DNA from: Bog-877 sp035534695
GTDB taxonomy: Bacteria > Chloroflexota > Dormibacteria > Aeolococcales > Bog-877
Assembly (NCBI GenBank): GCA_035534695.1
Contig: DATLRN010000005.1
Coordinates: 78,179-142,178, forward strand
Length of the DNA: 64,000 nucleotides
Direction: 5' to 3'
Below the pieces are notes generated by a model. The model had not been told where the DNA came from. It ran no database searches and saw only the letters and a program-made list of their open reading frames with translations. How positions within the stretch are numbered: the stretch's first letter is position 1; the number at the start of each line of letters is the position of its first letter. Position numbers and translations under genes: made by a program. Below, one piece after another: positions 36,947 through 45,971 of this stretch.

Positions 36947-37642
36947 CTATGTCAGGTGATGACGGATCCTCTCCTCAACGGCCCCCACACCCCGTACCCA
37001 AGCCTTGAGTCCCACCTCTGTGAGGCTGGACACCAAGGTAATCGCCTCAGGAAAATCGCAACCTGCACTCACGCGTGAAGGACAGATGATGACACTCGTC
37101 CCAGCTGCCAGCGCGGCCTGGCATCCGGGCAGAGAGTCTTCCACAACCAGGCAGCTCCCAGGCAGAACGTGCAGGCGATGAGCTACCTCGCGATAGATGT
37201 CCGGCGCAGGCTTGCCGTGCTCCACCTCCGACGAAGTGACGACCGCATCAAAGCGGTCGGCTAGACCCAGACGTCGCAAATGCACTTCCAAGCGGGCCGG
37301 TCGCTGGCCGGTGGCCAATCCGAGTCGCCAACCGCAAGCACCAGCCGCATCCAGCAGGTCGATAACCCCAGGCAGGAGGGGCAACTCGTCGAAATCCGGA
37401 GTGAGGAGAACGGCAAGCGCGGCGTCTAGATCGGCTACGGTGAATGAACCCGCGAACAAACGTTGCATCAAAGACTCCCACTCGTCCTCGTTGTCAACCG
37501 AGCCGAACAAGTGTCCGATTTCGTCCATGGTTAGGTCCGCGCCTCGTCGAGACAGGATCTCGAGAGTCGCCATCGCGATCTGGTATTCGCTGTCGATCAT
37601 CAGACCGTCGAAGTCCATGATCAGAGCGTCGATGGATGCCAC
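36947..37642 (-). CDS. HAD hydrolase, beta-phosphoglucomutase/phosphatase-like subgroup
   Basis: Motif I is IMDFDGLMIDSE, motif II LATGQ, the motif III Lys is in HGKPAPDIYRE and motif IV is VVEDSLPGCQAAL; a helical cap lies between I and II. GTG 37642 places motif I six residues from the start, the family norm (231 residues); ATG 37711 would add 23 residues. Substrates of this subgroup are sugar phosphates. A short upstream frame ending in TAG overlaps the GTG by one base but is not convincing. Confidence 0.85.
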   Translation of the reverse strand: MASIDALIMDFDGLMIDSEYQIAMATLEILSRRGADLTMDEIGHLFGSVDNEDEWESLMQRLFAGSFTVADLDAALAVLLTPDFDELPLLPGVIDLLDAAGACGWRLGLATGQRPARLEVHLRRLGLADRFDAVVTSSEVEHGKPAPDIYREVAHRLHVLPGSCLVVEDSLPGCQAALAAGTSVIICPSRVSAGCDFPEAITLVSSLTEVGLKAWVRGVGAVEERIRHHLT

Positions 37643-37872
37643 TACCTCAGAGACCCGTTCAGCTGCCGGGAGCCACCGCCCCACTCGCGATCGGTAGGCG
37701 AGAGGCTCCATAAGGCAAGGTGTCCTCGGAGGTCGACGCCAGTGAGGAAGGTGAGAGCCAGAGGTCGATCGTCGACGGCACCTGCGAGAGCGCGATTAAG
37801 CACTCCATCCGCCGTCGGCGGTGGCGTTCGGGGCGTGACCAGGATGTGAGTGGCATATTCGCGAGGAGCTAT

Positions 37873-38280
37873 TCAGCCAGCTTTGTCGAGGGACGCCTCT
37901 GCGATGGTCGGTTCGAACAGTTCGACCGGATTACCGGAAGGGTCGTCGAGAAGGATCTGCTTCCCTCCGACACCAATGACAATGTCATTGCGAAAGCGAG
38001 CTCCCGTTTGGCGTAGCTTTTCGACGGTCCCTTCGATGTCGGTGACCTGGAGGGAGAAACGATTCCAACCACCGGGCTCCGGCATCCGCCCGTCGGGCAT
38101 GCCCTGTCCCCCGCCAGGGCCACCCCCTGGTGCGCTCAGCACGAGACGGAGGTCACCGTGCGACAGCATGGCGAAGGTGGGTGCCGGATGCATGTCCTCA
38201 TGGAAGCCGAGGTGCTGACAGTAGAAGGTGATTGCCTGGTCGACGTCGTTCACGATGTAGCGGACGCTGACTGTGGGCAT
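37873..38280 (-). CDS. VOC (glyoxalase/bleomycin resistance) superfamily protein
   Basis: This 135-residue protein has SVRYIVNDVDQAITFYCQHLGF at the start and LLDDPSGNPVELFEP at the end, the two beta-alpha-beta-beta-beta units of the VOC fold. A Gly/Pro-rich loop (GGGPGGGQGMPDGRMP) sits between them. The metal-ligand pattern is incomplete by eye, so the activity is not assignable. Confidence 0.83.
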   Translation of the reverse strand: MPTVSVRYIVNDVDQAITFYCQHLGFHEDMHPAPTFAMLSHGDLRLVLSAPGGGPGGGQGMPDGRMPEPGGWNRFSLQVTDIEGTVEKLRQTGARFRNDIVIGVGGKQILLDDPSGNPVELFEPTIAEASLDKAG

Positions 38281-38439
38281 GGGCTGGCCTCCTTCCTGTA
38301 GGCATATCGTATCGCCACACCAACGGGCGCAAAGTATCGCCTTCTCGCGCCCGGGACTCAGGGTCGTCTTAGACAGTGCGAGACGCGAGTATCCAAGACG
38401 GCGTCGTCACCCAGTTGTCGATGAGGTGAGCTGTTCGCC

Positions 38440-40236
38440 CTAAATGGACTGCCGGTAGCCGAAGAACTCATGGTCCTGGTTGTAGCCGCCAAAGCCGCTG
38501 CCGATCTCCCGGAAGTGGGCGACGAACTCGATTCCCTTGATCCACTTCACCTGTTTGAAGCCGAGTTCGAGTTCGTTGCGAAGGCGGAGCGGGGCGCCAT
38601 GCCCAAATGACAGTGGCCCTCCATTCATATCGAAGGCCAGCATGGTGAGGTGGTGGCTCATATGCTCGATGGGATGGGCGTCGTAGTAGATCCCCTTGTC
38701 CGCGCCCTCGCCATAGGAGTAAAACACCACCCACTTTGCCTCGGGACGGGGCCGGACCAGGTCGACCACCGTTTGCATCGAGACCCCGCCCCACTTGGCC
38801 ACACCCGACCATCCCTGAATGCAGAAATGCTGAGTGATCTGCTCGTGGGAGGTCAGGGCGCGAAGCTGCTGCAGGTCGAGGTCCACCGGGTTTTCGACCA
38901 GCCCTTCGATCCGCAGCCGATAGTCCGAGAAGTTGCTGTCGAATAGCGCTCTGTACTCTTCGGAGACGGGGTACTGCCCGTTATGCCAGAAGTAGGGTGA
39001 CAGATCCTGCTCGGTGTACTGCCCAGCACGGGGATCGAGGTGCTCGAAGAGGTGCTCCAGCGGGCCAACGATCGTCTGTCCTACCCGCTGCACCACCCGG
39101 GGATGGCGCAGCGTGAATGGGGTCGCCGCTAGCCAGGCGGCGGCGACCACCATCGTTGCGGCGGCGAAGATCCAGAATCCCACCCAGCCACCACTGTTCT
39201 GCCCCGCGTAGATGTGGTTGAGGTTGCTCAGTAGACCAGTCGTGAAGACGAGGGACACATGCAGAACGATGAAGACCAAGAACCACACCAGCACCAGGAA
39301 GTGCAGTGATCGCGCTGTCTGGATGCTCAGGATGGTGCTGATCCTCCGGAAGCGGGTGGAAAGTGCGGGAGACATGCCCAGCCCGGTGAGCACGGCCAAA
39401 GGGGCAGCCACGAAGACCGTGACGAAGTAGGCGAGCAGTTGCAGCCCGTTGTAGGCAACCCAGCCGTGGTTGGCCGGCCAGTGGAGCGAGAGGTACTGGA
39501 TCAATACCGACAGCGCGTTGGGAAACACAGCCCAGCTAGTTGGAACCAGCCGCTGCCACTGCGAGGTGGTGAACAGCAGAACATAGAAGACCACGCCGTT
39601 GAGCAACCAGAGGGCGTCGGCGCTGAGGTGCCACCAGCGCGCCAGGCCGATAGAGTGGCGTAGCCCGGGCAGCCCCACCTGGCTGGGCAGGCTAATTGAG
39701 TCCTGCTTGGCGGTCCACAGCGGATCGGCAGGCACCGGCTTCTGGATCCGAAACCAATCCCTGCCAGGGGTGGAGTGCCGAGTCCAGTACAACCGGGGAT
39801 GGTCGGAGAGGATCTGGAGGCCAGCTCGAATTATGAAGACCATGAACAGAAGGTTGAAGAAATGCTGCCAATCCAACCAGGCGGGGAATCCCGTTGGTGC
39901 CCCCGCGGAAGCCGTCGTAGTGGTACCAGGGTAGCGGTGGATGAACTGCTCGACAGCTGGCTCGGTGCGCAGTCCTTTGGCGACGGCGACAGCGACGATT
40001 AGAAGGAGTAGACCGATGGGGAGCAGCCAGAGGAGATTGAACCAGCGGCTCCTCCCGATCCGCACTCGCGGTGCAACGCCGCCCACCTGGGGGACAGAGC
40101 CGGCCCAGGTCTCAGGGTCGATGGTTGCCTCCCCGGGTGTCAGTTGCCAGCGATATCTGCTGGCGACCCCAGGGGAAGGGCCGGAAGGCGCAGGAGCGGC
40201 CAGGTCGCCAGATCTGGTGTCCTCCTCGCTAGCCAT
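38440..40236 (-). CDS. Molybdopterin oxidoreductase fused to cytochrome b561-like membrane domain (copy 1)
   Basis: This protein of about 598 residues has an N-terminal cytoplasmic segment, then five to six membrane helices with many His (DWQHFFNLLFMVF, LARWWHLSADALW, ARSLHFLVLVW, IVLHVSLVF), resembling a b-type cytochrome. A SUOX/MsrP-like Mo domain follows: the pterin-Mo ligand Cys lies in FCIQGWSGVAKWGG near residue 470, with HGAPLRLRNELELGFKQVKW at the end. The Mo site probably faces outside and passes electrons through heme to quinone. A second copy is at 60249-61775. ATG 40236 was preferred to a GTG 12 bases upstream. Substrate unknown. Confidence 0.85.
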   Translation of the reverse strand: MASEEDTRSGDLAAPAPSGPSPGVASRYRWQLTPGEATIDPETWAGSVPQVGGVAPRVRIGRSRWFNLLWLLPIGLLLLIVAVAVAKGLRTEPAVEQFIHRYPGTTTTASAGAPTGFPAWLDWQHFFNLLFMVFIIRAGLQILSDHPRLYWTRHSTPGRDWFRIQKPVPADPLWTAKQDSISLPSQVGLPGLRHSIGLARWWHLSADALWLLNGVVFYVLLFTTSQWQRLVPTSWAVFPNALSVLIQYLSLHWPANHGWVAYNGLQLLAYFVTVFVAAPLAVLTGLGMSPALSTRFRRISTILSIQTARSLHFLVLVWFLVFIVLHVSLVFTTGLLSNLNHIYAGQNSGGWVGFWIFAAATMVVAAAWLAATPFTLRHPRVVQRVGQTIVGPLEHLFEHLDPRAGQYTEQDLSPYFWHNGQYPVSEEYRALFDSNFSDYRLRIEGLVENPVDLDLQQLRALTSHEQITQHFCIQGWSGVAKWGGVSMQTVVDLVRPRPEAKWVVFYSYGEGADKGIYYDAHPIEHMSHHLTMLAFDMNGGPLSFGHGAPLRLRNELELGFKQVKWIKGIEFVAHFREIGSGFGGYNQDHEFFGYRQSI

Positions 40237-40284
40237 GAGGAACCACACTACGAGCGCAGCTCGGCCCCGTCGGTACGGGAGCGG

Positions 40285-40443
40285 TCAGCCGATGATCTCC
40301 GCCGGACATCCCAGGTACGCCTCGAACAGGAAATTGTCGGCCGGCATCCGGTCCTCCACGAGATGGAGCGGGATTTCGCCCGGAACCAGCCTAAGAGCCG
40401 CCTCTCGACTGGGCCGGGGGAAAGTGACGAGAGCTGGGTTAAC
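40285..40443 (-). CDS. Short unrecognised protein upstream of the molybdenum enzyme, no standard start codon
   Basis: The frame is open from 40488 and ends at TGA 40287-40285. The last 50 residues look like real protein, for example GEIPLHLVEDRMPADNFLFE and AYLGCPAEIIG, with balanced composition. GGAG is correctly spaced eight bases before GTT 40443, where a GTG would be expected; no ATG, GTG or TTG is available. It may be a gene with a mutated or rare start, or the tail of a lost gene. It is on the same strand as the next gene, 48 bases away. Confidence 0.4.
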   Translation of the reverse strand, partial: VNPALVTFPRPSREAALRLVPGEIPLHLVEDRMPADNFLFEAYLGCPAEIIG

Positions 40444-40610
40444 TTGGCAGTCTCCTTCCTTTACCCGAGGCGGGGACCATGACCGAAGTCAATCGATTGG
40501 GACGACGTAGGCAAGGCCTCGCTACTAACTCGCAAATGCCTCCAGGCTGAGCGATTCGCGGCGAGCAGAGGCAATGCGCGAACAGGCGCGTGTGTCGGTC
40601 CACGGCCGGT

Positions 40611-41201
40611 TCATGGACTCTTCTCTAGGACGGTCACCTCTCCGGCCACCTTCAACAGTTCGCGGAACACACCCGCTTCGATATCGGCGAGAGATCGCTC
40701 CTCACCTTCGCGGATCCATTGGGCGAATGCGATGCCGAACACGGTGGTGCCGGATGCCGCCGCTAGGGTCGCTGCCGGCTCTTCGACGCCCCGCGCATGG
40801 AGGGCTTCAGCGATCGTATTGGCGAGCCCGGCCACTTTGTGCCGCTCACGCTCCTGGAGCGCGGAGTTCCTGTCGATCACGGCCTGCCGGGTGCGGGCGT
40901 AGGACCGGCGCTCGGCGGGGAAGAACGCGGCCACACCTTGAAGCGCAGAGGCGACGATCTCGAGCGGGGATGCGCCCCCAGGTGCGCCTGCCACGCCGTC
41001 GAGGAAGGCCTGGAGAAAGAGGTCTTGTCCGTAGAACAGCACCTCGCGCTTGTCGCTGAAGAGGCGAAAGAACGTGCGTTCGGTGAGCCCGACGGATTGT
41101 GCGATCTCGGCCGCGGTAGTCTGCTCGAACCCACTGGTGGCGAACAGCTCGAGTGCCGCCGCCTGCAGCCGCTCTCTGGCACCCGGTTCCCAACGTGTCA
41201 T
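40611..41201 (-). CDS. TetR-family transcriptional regulator
   Basis: ATG 41201 gives 196 residues. The N-terminal HTH reads ARERLQAAALELFATSGFEQ and TTAAEIAQSVGLTERTFFRL, typical of TetR. The ligand domain is helical and unassigned. It is divergent from the SDR gene at 41325 with a gap of 123 bases, so it probably controls that gene. Confidence 0.9.
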   Translation of the reverse strand: MTRWEPGARERLQAAALELFATSGFEQTTAAEIAQSVGLTERTFFRLFSDKREVLFYGQDLFLQAFLDGVAGAPGGASPLEIVASALQGVAAFFPAERRSYARTRQAVIDRNSALQERERHKVAGLANTIAEALHARGVEEPAATLAAASGTTVFGIAFAQWIREGEERSLADIEAGVFRELLKVAGEVTVLEKSP

Positions 41202-41324
41202 GAAGCCCAGTCTAGTAATGACAGCGACTGCCATCATCGCGCATCATGAAGGCGGTTGCTGACATCAGTCACCGGCATCGACAAATCGCTCAGTGGATTC
41301 GCGGAGCCTAAGGAGAGGACTGTC

Positions 41325-42221
41325 GTGCGCGTTTTCGTAACTGGAGCCTCGGGATGGATCGGGTCCACCGTCGTCGACGAACTGCTCGCCGCGAGGCACG
41401 AGGTCACTGGCCTGGCGAGGTCAGAGGCTTCCGCCGCGGCCCTTGAGGCGAAGGGGGTACTTGTCTGCCGCGGCGACCTCGACGACGTGGAGAGCATCCG
41501 GGCCGGGGCAGTGGCTTCCGAAGCCGTCATCCATCTCGCGAACAAGCATGACTGGTCCAACTCGGCAGCCTCGAACGCGGCCGAGCGAGCCGCCGTCCAG
41601 ACCATCGGCGATGCGCTGGTGGGCACTGACCGTCCCTTCCTGCTCGCCTCGGGCGTCGCCGCCCTTGCCCCGGGCAGGCCCGCGACCGAGGACGACCCGT
41701 CCCCGTTCCACGGCCCGGAGTCGCCGCGAGGAGGTAGCGAGAATCTCGCCTTCGAGTACGTCGGCCGCGGAGTGCGCACGGTAGGCCTGCGCTTTGCGCC
41801 GACCGTCCATGGTTCCGGTGATCACGGATTTATAGCGGCGCTCGCAGCGATCGCCCGGGAGAAGGGTGCATCCGGCTACCCCGGCGATGGGAGCAACCGC
41901 TGGGGTGCCGTGCACCGATCCGATGCCGGCCGCCTCGTCGCCATGGGACTCGAAAAAGCTCCAGCTGGCATCCGCCTGCACGGTGTCGCCGAAGACGGTA
42001 TCCCGACCCGCGACATCGCTGAGGCGATCGGCCGCGCCCTCCATCTGCCAGTTACTTCGATCCCCGCTGATTGCGTCCAGGATCACTTTGGGTGGATCGG
42101 CACCTTCTTCGGCATGGAGATGTCGGCGACCAGCGTCCTGACCCGGGAACTCCTTGGCTGGGTGCCATCAGGCCCCACCCTCGTCGAGGACATCGACGCA
42201 GGTGAGTATTCGGCGCGGTGA
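41325..42221 (+). CDS. NAD(P)-dependent epimerase/dehydratase-like extended SDR
   Basis: GTG 41325 with AGGAG upstream gives 298 residues starting VRVFVTGASGWIGSTVVDEL, a TGXXGXXG nucleotide-binding motif. The family segment LGWVPSGPTLVEDI ends the protein. The usual YXXXK is not obvious: SENLAFEYVGRG lies in its place, so this belongs to an atypical branch. Substrate unknown. Likely regulated by the divergent TetR. Confidence 0.83.
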   Translation: MRVFVTGASGWIGSTVVDELLAARHEVTGLARSEASAAALEAKGVLVCRGDLDDVESIRAGAVASEAVIHLANKHDWSNSAASNAAERAAVQTIGDALVGTDRPFLLASGVAALAPGRPATEDDPSPFHGPESPRGGSENLAFEYVGRGVRTVGLRFAPTVHGSGDHGFIAALAAIAREKGASGYPGDGSNRWGAVHRSDAGRLVAMGLEKAPAGIRLHGVAEDGIPTRDIAEAIGRALHLPVTSIPADCVQDHFGWIGTFFGMEMSATSVLTRELLGWVPSGPTLVEDIDAGEYSAR

Positions 42222-42342
42222 ACGCCGAGACCGTCTGACGGGTCCCTGGTGGCTGATCCCGGGTACCGAGGCGCGGGTACGCAGCACTCACCGCCGACGA
42301 GGAAAGGCTCATCATGCTTGGACCAGTTGAGGAGGGACGTCG

Positions 42343-44175
42343 GTGGGCTTCGGCCAGATCCAAGCGGCGGTAACGAACTTGGCTCGACCCGGGCAATACT
42401 TGCACTGGTCGATCTTCACCGTCTCACTCGCGAATCTACTAGTCGTGGGCGCGATGGTGGCGATTTTCGGGTTGGCTCTGCTCCTGCCCTTCCCCCACCG
42501 GCGCCGCCTGGCGGCGGAGGCGGCAGAGGCATCGTCGGCCTCACCCTCGCAGACGACCGCAGCCCCGGTGCTCAAGCCTGAGGCGGACTCGGACAGCGGG
42601 CGCATGTGGACGGGGCTAGTTCGCCGCACAGCGGTGGGGTTGCTCCCACCCGACAAGTTGCTGCCCGACCGCCAGCCCGCTTACGTCGCGTCCTGGGTCT
42701 ATGTATTCGGCGTCGCCACCTTGGCCGCCCTCGGAGTGGCCATCGTCTCAGGGCTGGCGATCGCTCTGGGAGGCGTGGATTGGTGGCACACCACTCCTCT
42801 CGGACAGTTCTTCAACAGCCTACATATGTGGAGCGTGGAGCTGTTCATGGCCTTCATGGTCATTCACCTGTGGGGCAAGTTTTGGATGGCCGCTTGGCGT
42901 GGTCGACGTGCCCTAACGTGGATCACCGGCGTGGTCGCCTTTCTGGCGTCCGTGGTGGAGTGTTTCACCGGATACCTATCCCAGCAAAACTTCGATTCTC
43001 AGTGGATATCCACCAGCGGAAAGGACGCCATCAACGCCACCGGTCTAGGTTCCTTTTTCAATTTGATGAATTTCGGCCAAATGCTTCTGTGGCATGTGGT
43101 ACTCCTGCCTATGGTGCTGGTGGCCATCGCCGGCGCCCACGTGCTGCTGGTGCGAGTGCGCGGCGTATCCCACCCACTGCCTACCCGGCGCCCCCGGGGG
43201 CGCCCCGAGCGCCGAGCTGCTGGCGACGCCGACAAGGCCGAGTGGCGGGGGCCAACTCGGCCCTACGACATCGTGAAGGAGGCGACCGCGGCTACGGTGA
43301 TCGTTCTGCTTTTGACGCTGCTCTTGGCTGGCCTGCTGTCGTCACCTGACTTGCCCCCGGTAACCGTCGCAACCTGGGCCAAGGTTGCACCGGCAGACTT
43401 CTTGGGCACCGCGGCGAGTGAGTTGGCAGGCACGAGCGAGACCGCTACCTATGGACCGCCTTACAACCGAGTCACCGCCAGCGTGCAGAGCGTGGCCGGC
43501 GTTTCTTGGCAGATGCTCACCGGAGTCCGCGAGCCGATCTACCCGGCCCAAGCCTTTGTGCTCGCGCCGCTGTCCAAGGTCGCCCCGACCGACCCACACT
43601 TGGCAGGTGCACTGGACACCTACCGGAGCGCGAGCACGGCCCAGCAGCTCAGCTGGGCCGACGCCTACCTGAAGGCGGTCGATCACGTCACCTTCCCATC
43701 CGGATCCCCAGTAATTCCCCACGCCAACGACGGTCCGGTTCCTGTCCTGCTGGCGACGGAACTTACCTTGGCTCGTTCGGGTGCGCTGGATGCCGACCTT
43801 CTCGCCCAGCACGCGTTCTACGGCGCCGACTACACCAAGCCGCTCCTGTTCTTGGAGGACGGCAGCTACTTCGCCTCTGTGGCCACCGCCCAGCATCTGA
43901 CCGGCGCCCAATGGGGGGTGATGAACGAGACAGGCAGCTACCCCGGCCAACCCTGGCTCTGGCTTTACACGCTCTGGTACGAGTTGCCAGGGCTCCAGAG
44001 CTCATCGAGCATCGACTTGATCGCCATCTACCTAACCGGCCTGGCCACGCTGCTGTTGCTGGCGGTGCCTTTCTTACCGGGTCTCCGCGACATCCCCAGA
44101 ATCATCCCCATCCACCGCCTGGTGTGGCGACAGTGGAACCGGAGCCAAGGGGATAGACCAGAACCGACGGACTGA
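42343..44175 (+). CDS. Orphan cytochrome b (bc-type N-terminal domain) with large outside domain
   Basis: This 610-residue protein starts at GTG 42343 with GGAGG upstream. The bis-heme pattern is present: His residues 14 apart in SLHMWSVELFMAFMVIHLW and 15 apart in WHVVLLPMVLVAIAGAHVLL. A C-terminal region of about 200 residues, outside the membrane and ending in one helix, carries no motif I know (ADYTKPLLFLEDGSYF, WLWLYTLWYELPG). No Rieske or cytochrome c1 gene is adjacent. A role in quinone-linked electron transfer is likely, but partners are unknown. An extra helix precedes the cytochrome domain. Confidence 0.83.
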   Translation: MGFGQIQAAVTNLARPGQYLHWSIFTVSLANLLVVGAMVAIFGLALLLPFPHRRRLAAEAAEASSASPSQTTAAPVLKPEADSDSGRMWTGLVRRTAVGLLPPDKLLPDRQPAYVASWVYVFGVATLAALGVAIVSGLAIALGGVDWWHTTPLGQFFNSLHMWSVELFMAFMVIHLWGKFWMAAWRGRRALTWITGVVAFLASVVECFTGYLSQQNFDSQWISTSGKDAINATGLGSFFNLMNFGQMLLWHVVLLPMVLVAIAGAHVLLVRVRGVSHPLPTRRPRGRPERRAAGDADKAEWRGPTRPYDIVKEATAATVIVLLLTLLLAGLLSSPDLPPVTVATWAKVAPADFLGTAASELAGTSETATYGPPYNRVTASVQSVAGVSWQMLTGVREPIYPAQAFVLAPLSKVAPTDPHLAGALDTYRSASTAQQLSWADAYLKAVDHVTFPSGSPVIPHANDGPVPVLLATELTLARSGALDADLLAQHAFYGADYTKPLLFLEDGSYFASVATAQHLTGAQWGVMNETGSYPGQPWLWLYTLWYELPGLQSSSSIDLIAIYLTGLATLLLLAVPFLPGLRDIPRIIPIHRLVWRQWNRSQGDRPEPTD

Positions 44176-44203
44176 ACGCTGCTCGCTGACGGGGCAGATT
44201 GAC

Positions 44204-44545
44204 TCCCGGCCAGCCTCACCTCACGCGCTCTTTCAGACCGATCATTCGCTGCATCAGCAGTGCCGACGGCTTGTCGATCCAGATCGATCGAGTGCCGCAG
44301 CCAGGGTAATTGTTCTTGGGCGGAATTGCGCGGAGTGATCGCTGCCGACCTGCAGCAAGTCTCGCACCTCATCCTTGGTCAGGTTGAGATAAATGCCGTT
44401 GTCGACACCTGTCACCGCACTGATCGGAATGGCGACTCTCTTCTCGCCCCCCAGGTGGCCCGCGTCGATGAGAACATCTGTCACGTGGTGATCGATGCCG
44501 TCAATCACCAATCCTTGCAGCCGCCCAAGCTGATCCGATGAGACG
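44204..44545. repeat. Segmental duplicate of 62440-62755 (PRC-barrel gene end and flank)
   Basis: By eye the two segments agree at about nine of ten positions over the roughly 200 bases that encode the PRC-barrel domain, and similarity continues into the non-coding flank (CCCGGCCAGCC, TTCAGACCGATC). The copies are 18 kb apart in the same orientation. Only the second half of the gene is in this copy. Confidence 0.75.
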
Positions 44546-44628
44546 CTGATACACCGCGATGGCGTCTTGACCTCGGAACGAACGCTCGCGGAACATCCGA
44601 ACTGGGGGTCGATGAAGATGCCGTCCAA
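44254..44628 (-). pseudogene. Truncated PRC-barrel protein copy
   Basis: The frame encodes one PRC-barrel domain, for example LGRLQGLVIDGIDHHVTDVL and VAIPISAVTGVDNGIYLNLT, nearly identical to the C-terminal half of the protein at 62541-63167. The first PRC domain is missing and is replaced by unrelated sequence. The stop codon of the intact copy (TAA after DHSA) is CAA here, so the frame runs 25 codons further. The only start is TTG 44628. A small active gene cannot be excluded. Confidence 0.6.
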
Positions 44629-44970
44629 TCGACCCTGATGCTCGATCAGCCGATCGCCCAGCAGGGGGCGGCCGCGGCCACCACGCTAGAGGAGGTCATA
44701 GAGCTATTGGGCCAACTCCTGGTGGGGTGACTGAGGTGACGCCCGCCGGCCAGATGTGCAGGATGGCGCGGTAAGTGCCTCGCATCGCTCGCTGTTCCAA
44801 TGTGGAGCTGCGTCGAGCCGGTCCGGTTTGACTTGGTACGGCAGCGCACCGACACGGTGGCTGCCAACGAAGGAGCCTACCAGAGACGGTCGGTCGCGGC
44901 GACGCGCGTCCTATTCGCTTCTCCGCCGTAGCCGCTCATGGACGGTCCCATCTCCCAAAGGAGGGGACGG
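44629..44970. other. Intergenic stretch with possible gene remnant
   Basis: A rightward frame from 44542 to 44729 ends in a plausible C-terminus (TTLEEVIELLGQLLVG) but has no start or ribosome binding site, so it may be a fragment. Nothing else was recognised up to the next Shine-Dalgarno at 44957. Confidence 0.35.
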
Positions 44971-45648
44971 ATGCTCGCCGGCGATGATGACCGTCGACTG
45001 CTGCGCCATGCCCTATCCGCGGAACGCATCACAGGACCTGCGCAACCACATTTATACGTGGCCGGTCCAGTCGCAGTGGATACGACCGGCGCTAGCGAAG
45101 ATCGGCTGGGCGAGTTAGTCGACCTCTGCATCGACCTCACGGGGAGGCTGACCTCAACCCTGCCGAGGTCGGTGAGAGCCGGGCTGTCGGCGGGTCAGCT
45201 GAGTGCGCTCGCGTTACTCCAGCCGGGTGGGCTGACCATGGCAGCATTTGCTCGGAACCTGGGGCTCAGCCACGTGGCGGCGATGACGCTTGCCGACAGT
45301 CTGGTCGACGCTGGGGCGGCGGAACGTCATTACCGCCGCTCGGACTACTGGATCGTCTGGCTCGTGCCGACGAGCGCCGTGGCGGTGATGGCGCATGAGT
45401 ATCAATCCGGCGAGCATGCACTGTTCGCAGCTCTGCTCAACTCATCACCTCCCTATCGCGGGTCTCCAGTCATCCGCGTGATAGAGGCGCTCTCCGACCT
45501 CATGACCGGATTCGACTCCGCTCCGCAGTCGCCTAGTGCGCCTGCGGGCAGCGTTGCATCCCAGACGATCGCATCAATGGTTTACACCAGGGACGCACAA
45601 CCGATCCGATCTGGTATTCGTATCTGGATATTGACCTGGCTCTTGTGA
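44971..45648 (+). CDS. MarR-like winged-helix regulator
   Basis: ATG 44971 is preceded by AAAGGAGG at seven bases and gives 225 residues; the frame is open further upstream. The core LSAGQLSALALLQPGGLTMA, AFARNLGLSHVAAMTLADSL and VDAGAAERHYRRSDYW is a MarR-type HTH with wing. About 70 residues precede it and 80 follow, longer than usual MarR. It lies 380 bases before the pterin cluster and could regulate it, though no operator was identified. Confidence 0.72.
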   Translation: MLAGDDDRRLLRHALSAERITGPAQPHLYVAGPVAVDTTGASEDRLGELVDLCIDLTGRLTSTLPRSVRAGLSAGQLSALALLQPGGLTMAAFARNLGLSHVAAMTLADSLVDAGAAERHYRRSDYWIVWLVPTSAVAVMAHEYQSGEHALFAALLNSSPPYRGSPVIRVIEALSDLMTGFDSAPQSPSAPAGSVASQTIASMVYTRDAQPIRSGIRIWILTWLL

Positions 45649-45971
45649 CCCTGCGCAGGAGTCCGCGCCAACGCAGATGCACACATCTAGAGCGAGAGAT
45701 GATTCCGGGGGGCCGCCCGATGTGGCAGAACAGTTCAGACGGCTAGGCTCACCAAAAGAGTGGCGTTGAGGCTGGTGCATGTTGAGAGGGAAGTCTTTGC
45801 GAGATAACCGGAAGCGCTCATTTCACTCGGCAGTGATGGCCTAGGGCACAAGTGTCTGGTACATCAAACACTGCTCGCCGAAGAACGACCTCCGGCCAGT
45901 TCGAGCAACAATTTAGAGGCGGGGCTGTAGGCTCCGTTGGAGTAAGGAAGAAGACACTGGAGGTGGTCGCC
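45649..45971. other. Leader region before the pterin cluster
   Basis: No gene is supported here. I see no known riboswitch fold by eye (tetrahydrofolate or preQ1 types were considered). The strong ribosome binding site GGAGG at its end belongs to the leader ORF. Confidence 0.4.

Noticed and set aside
37643..37840. Short leftward frame ending in TAG at the HAD start
   Set aside because: It reads partly like protein and touches the GTG, but there is no ribosome binding site or recognisable sequence; chance frames are common at this GC.
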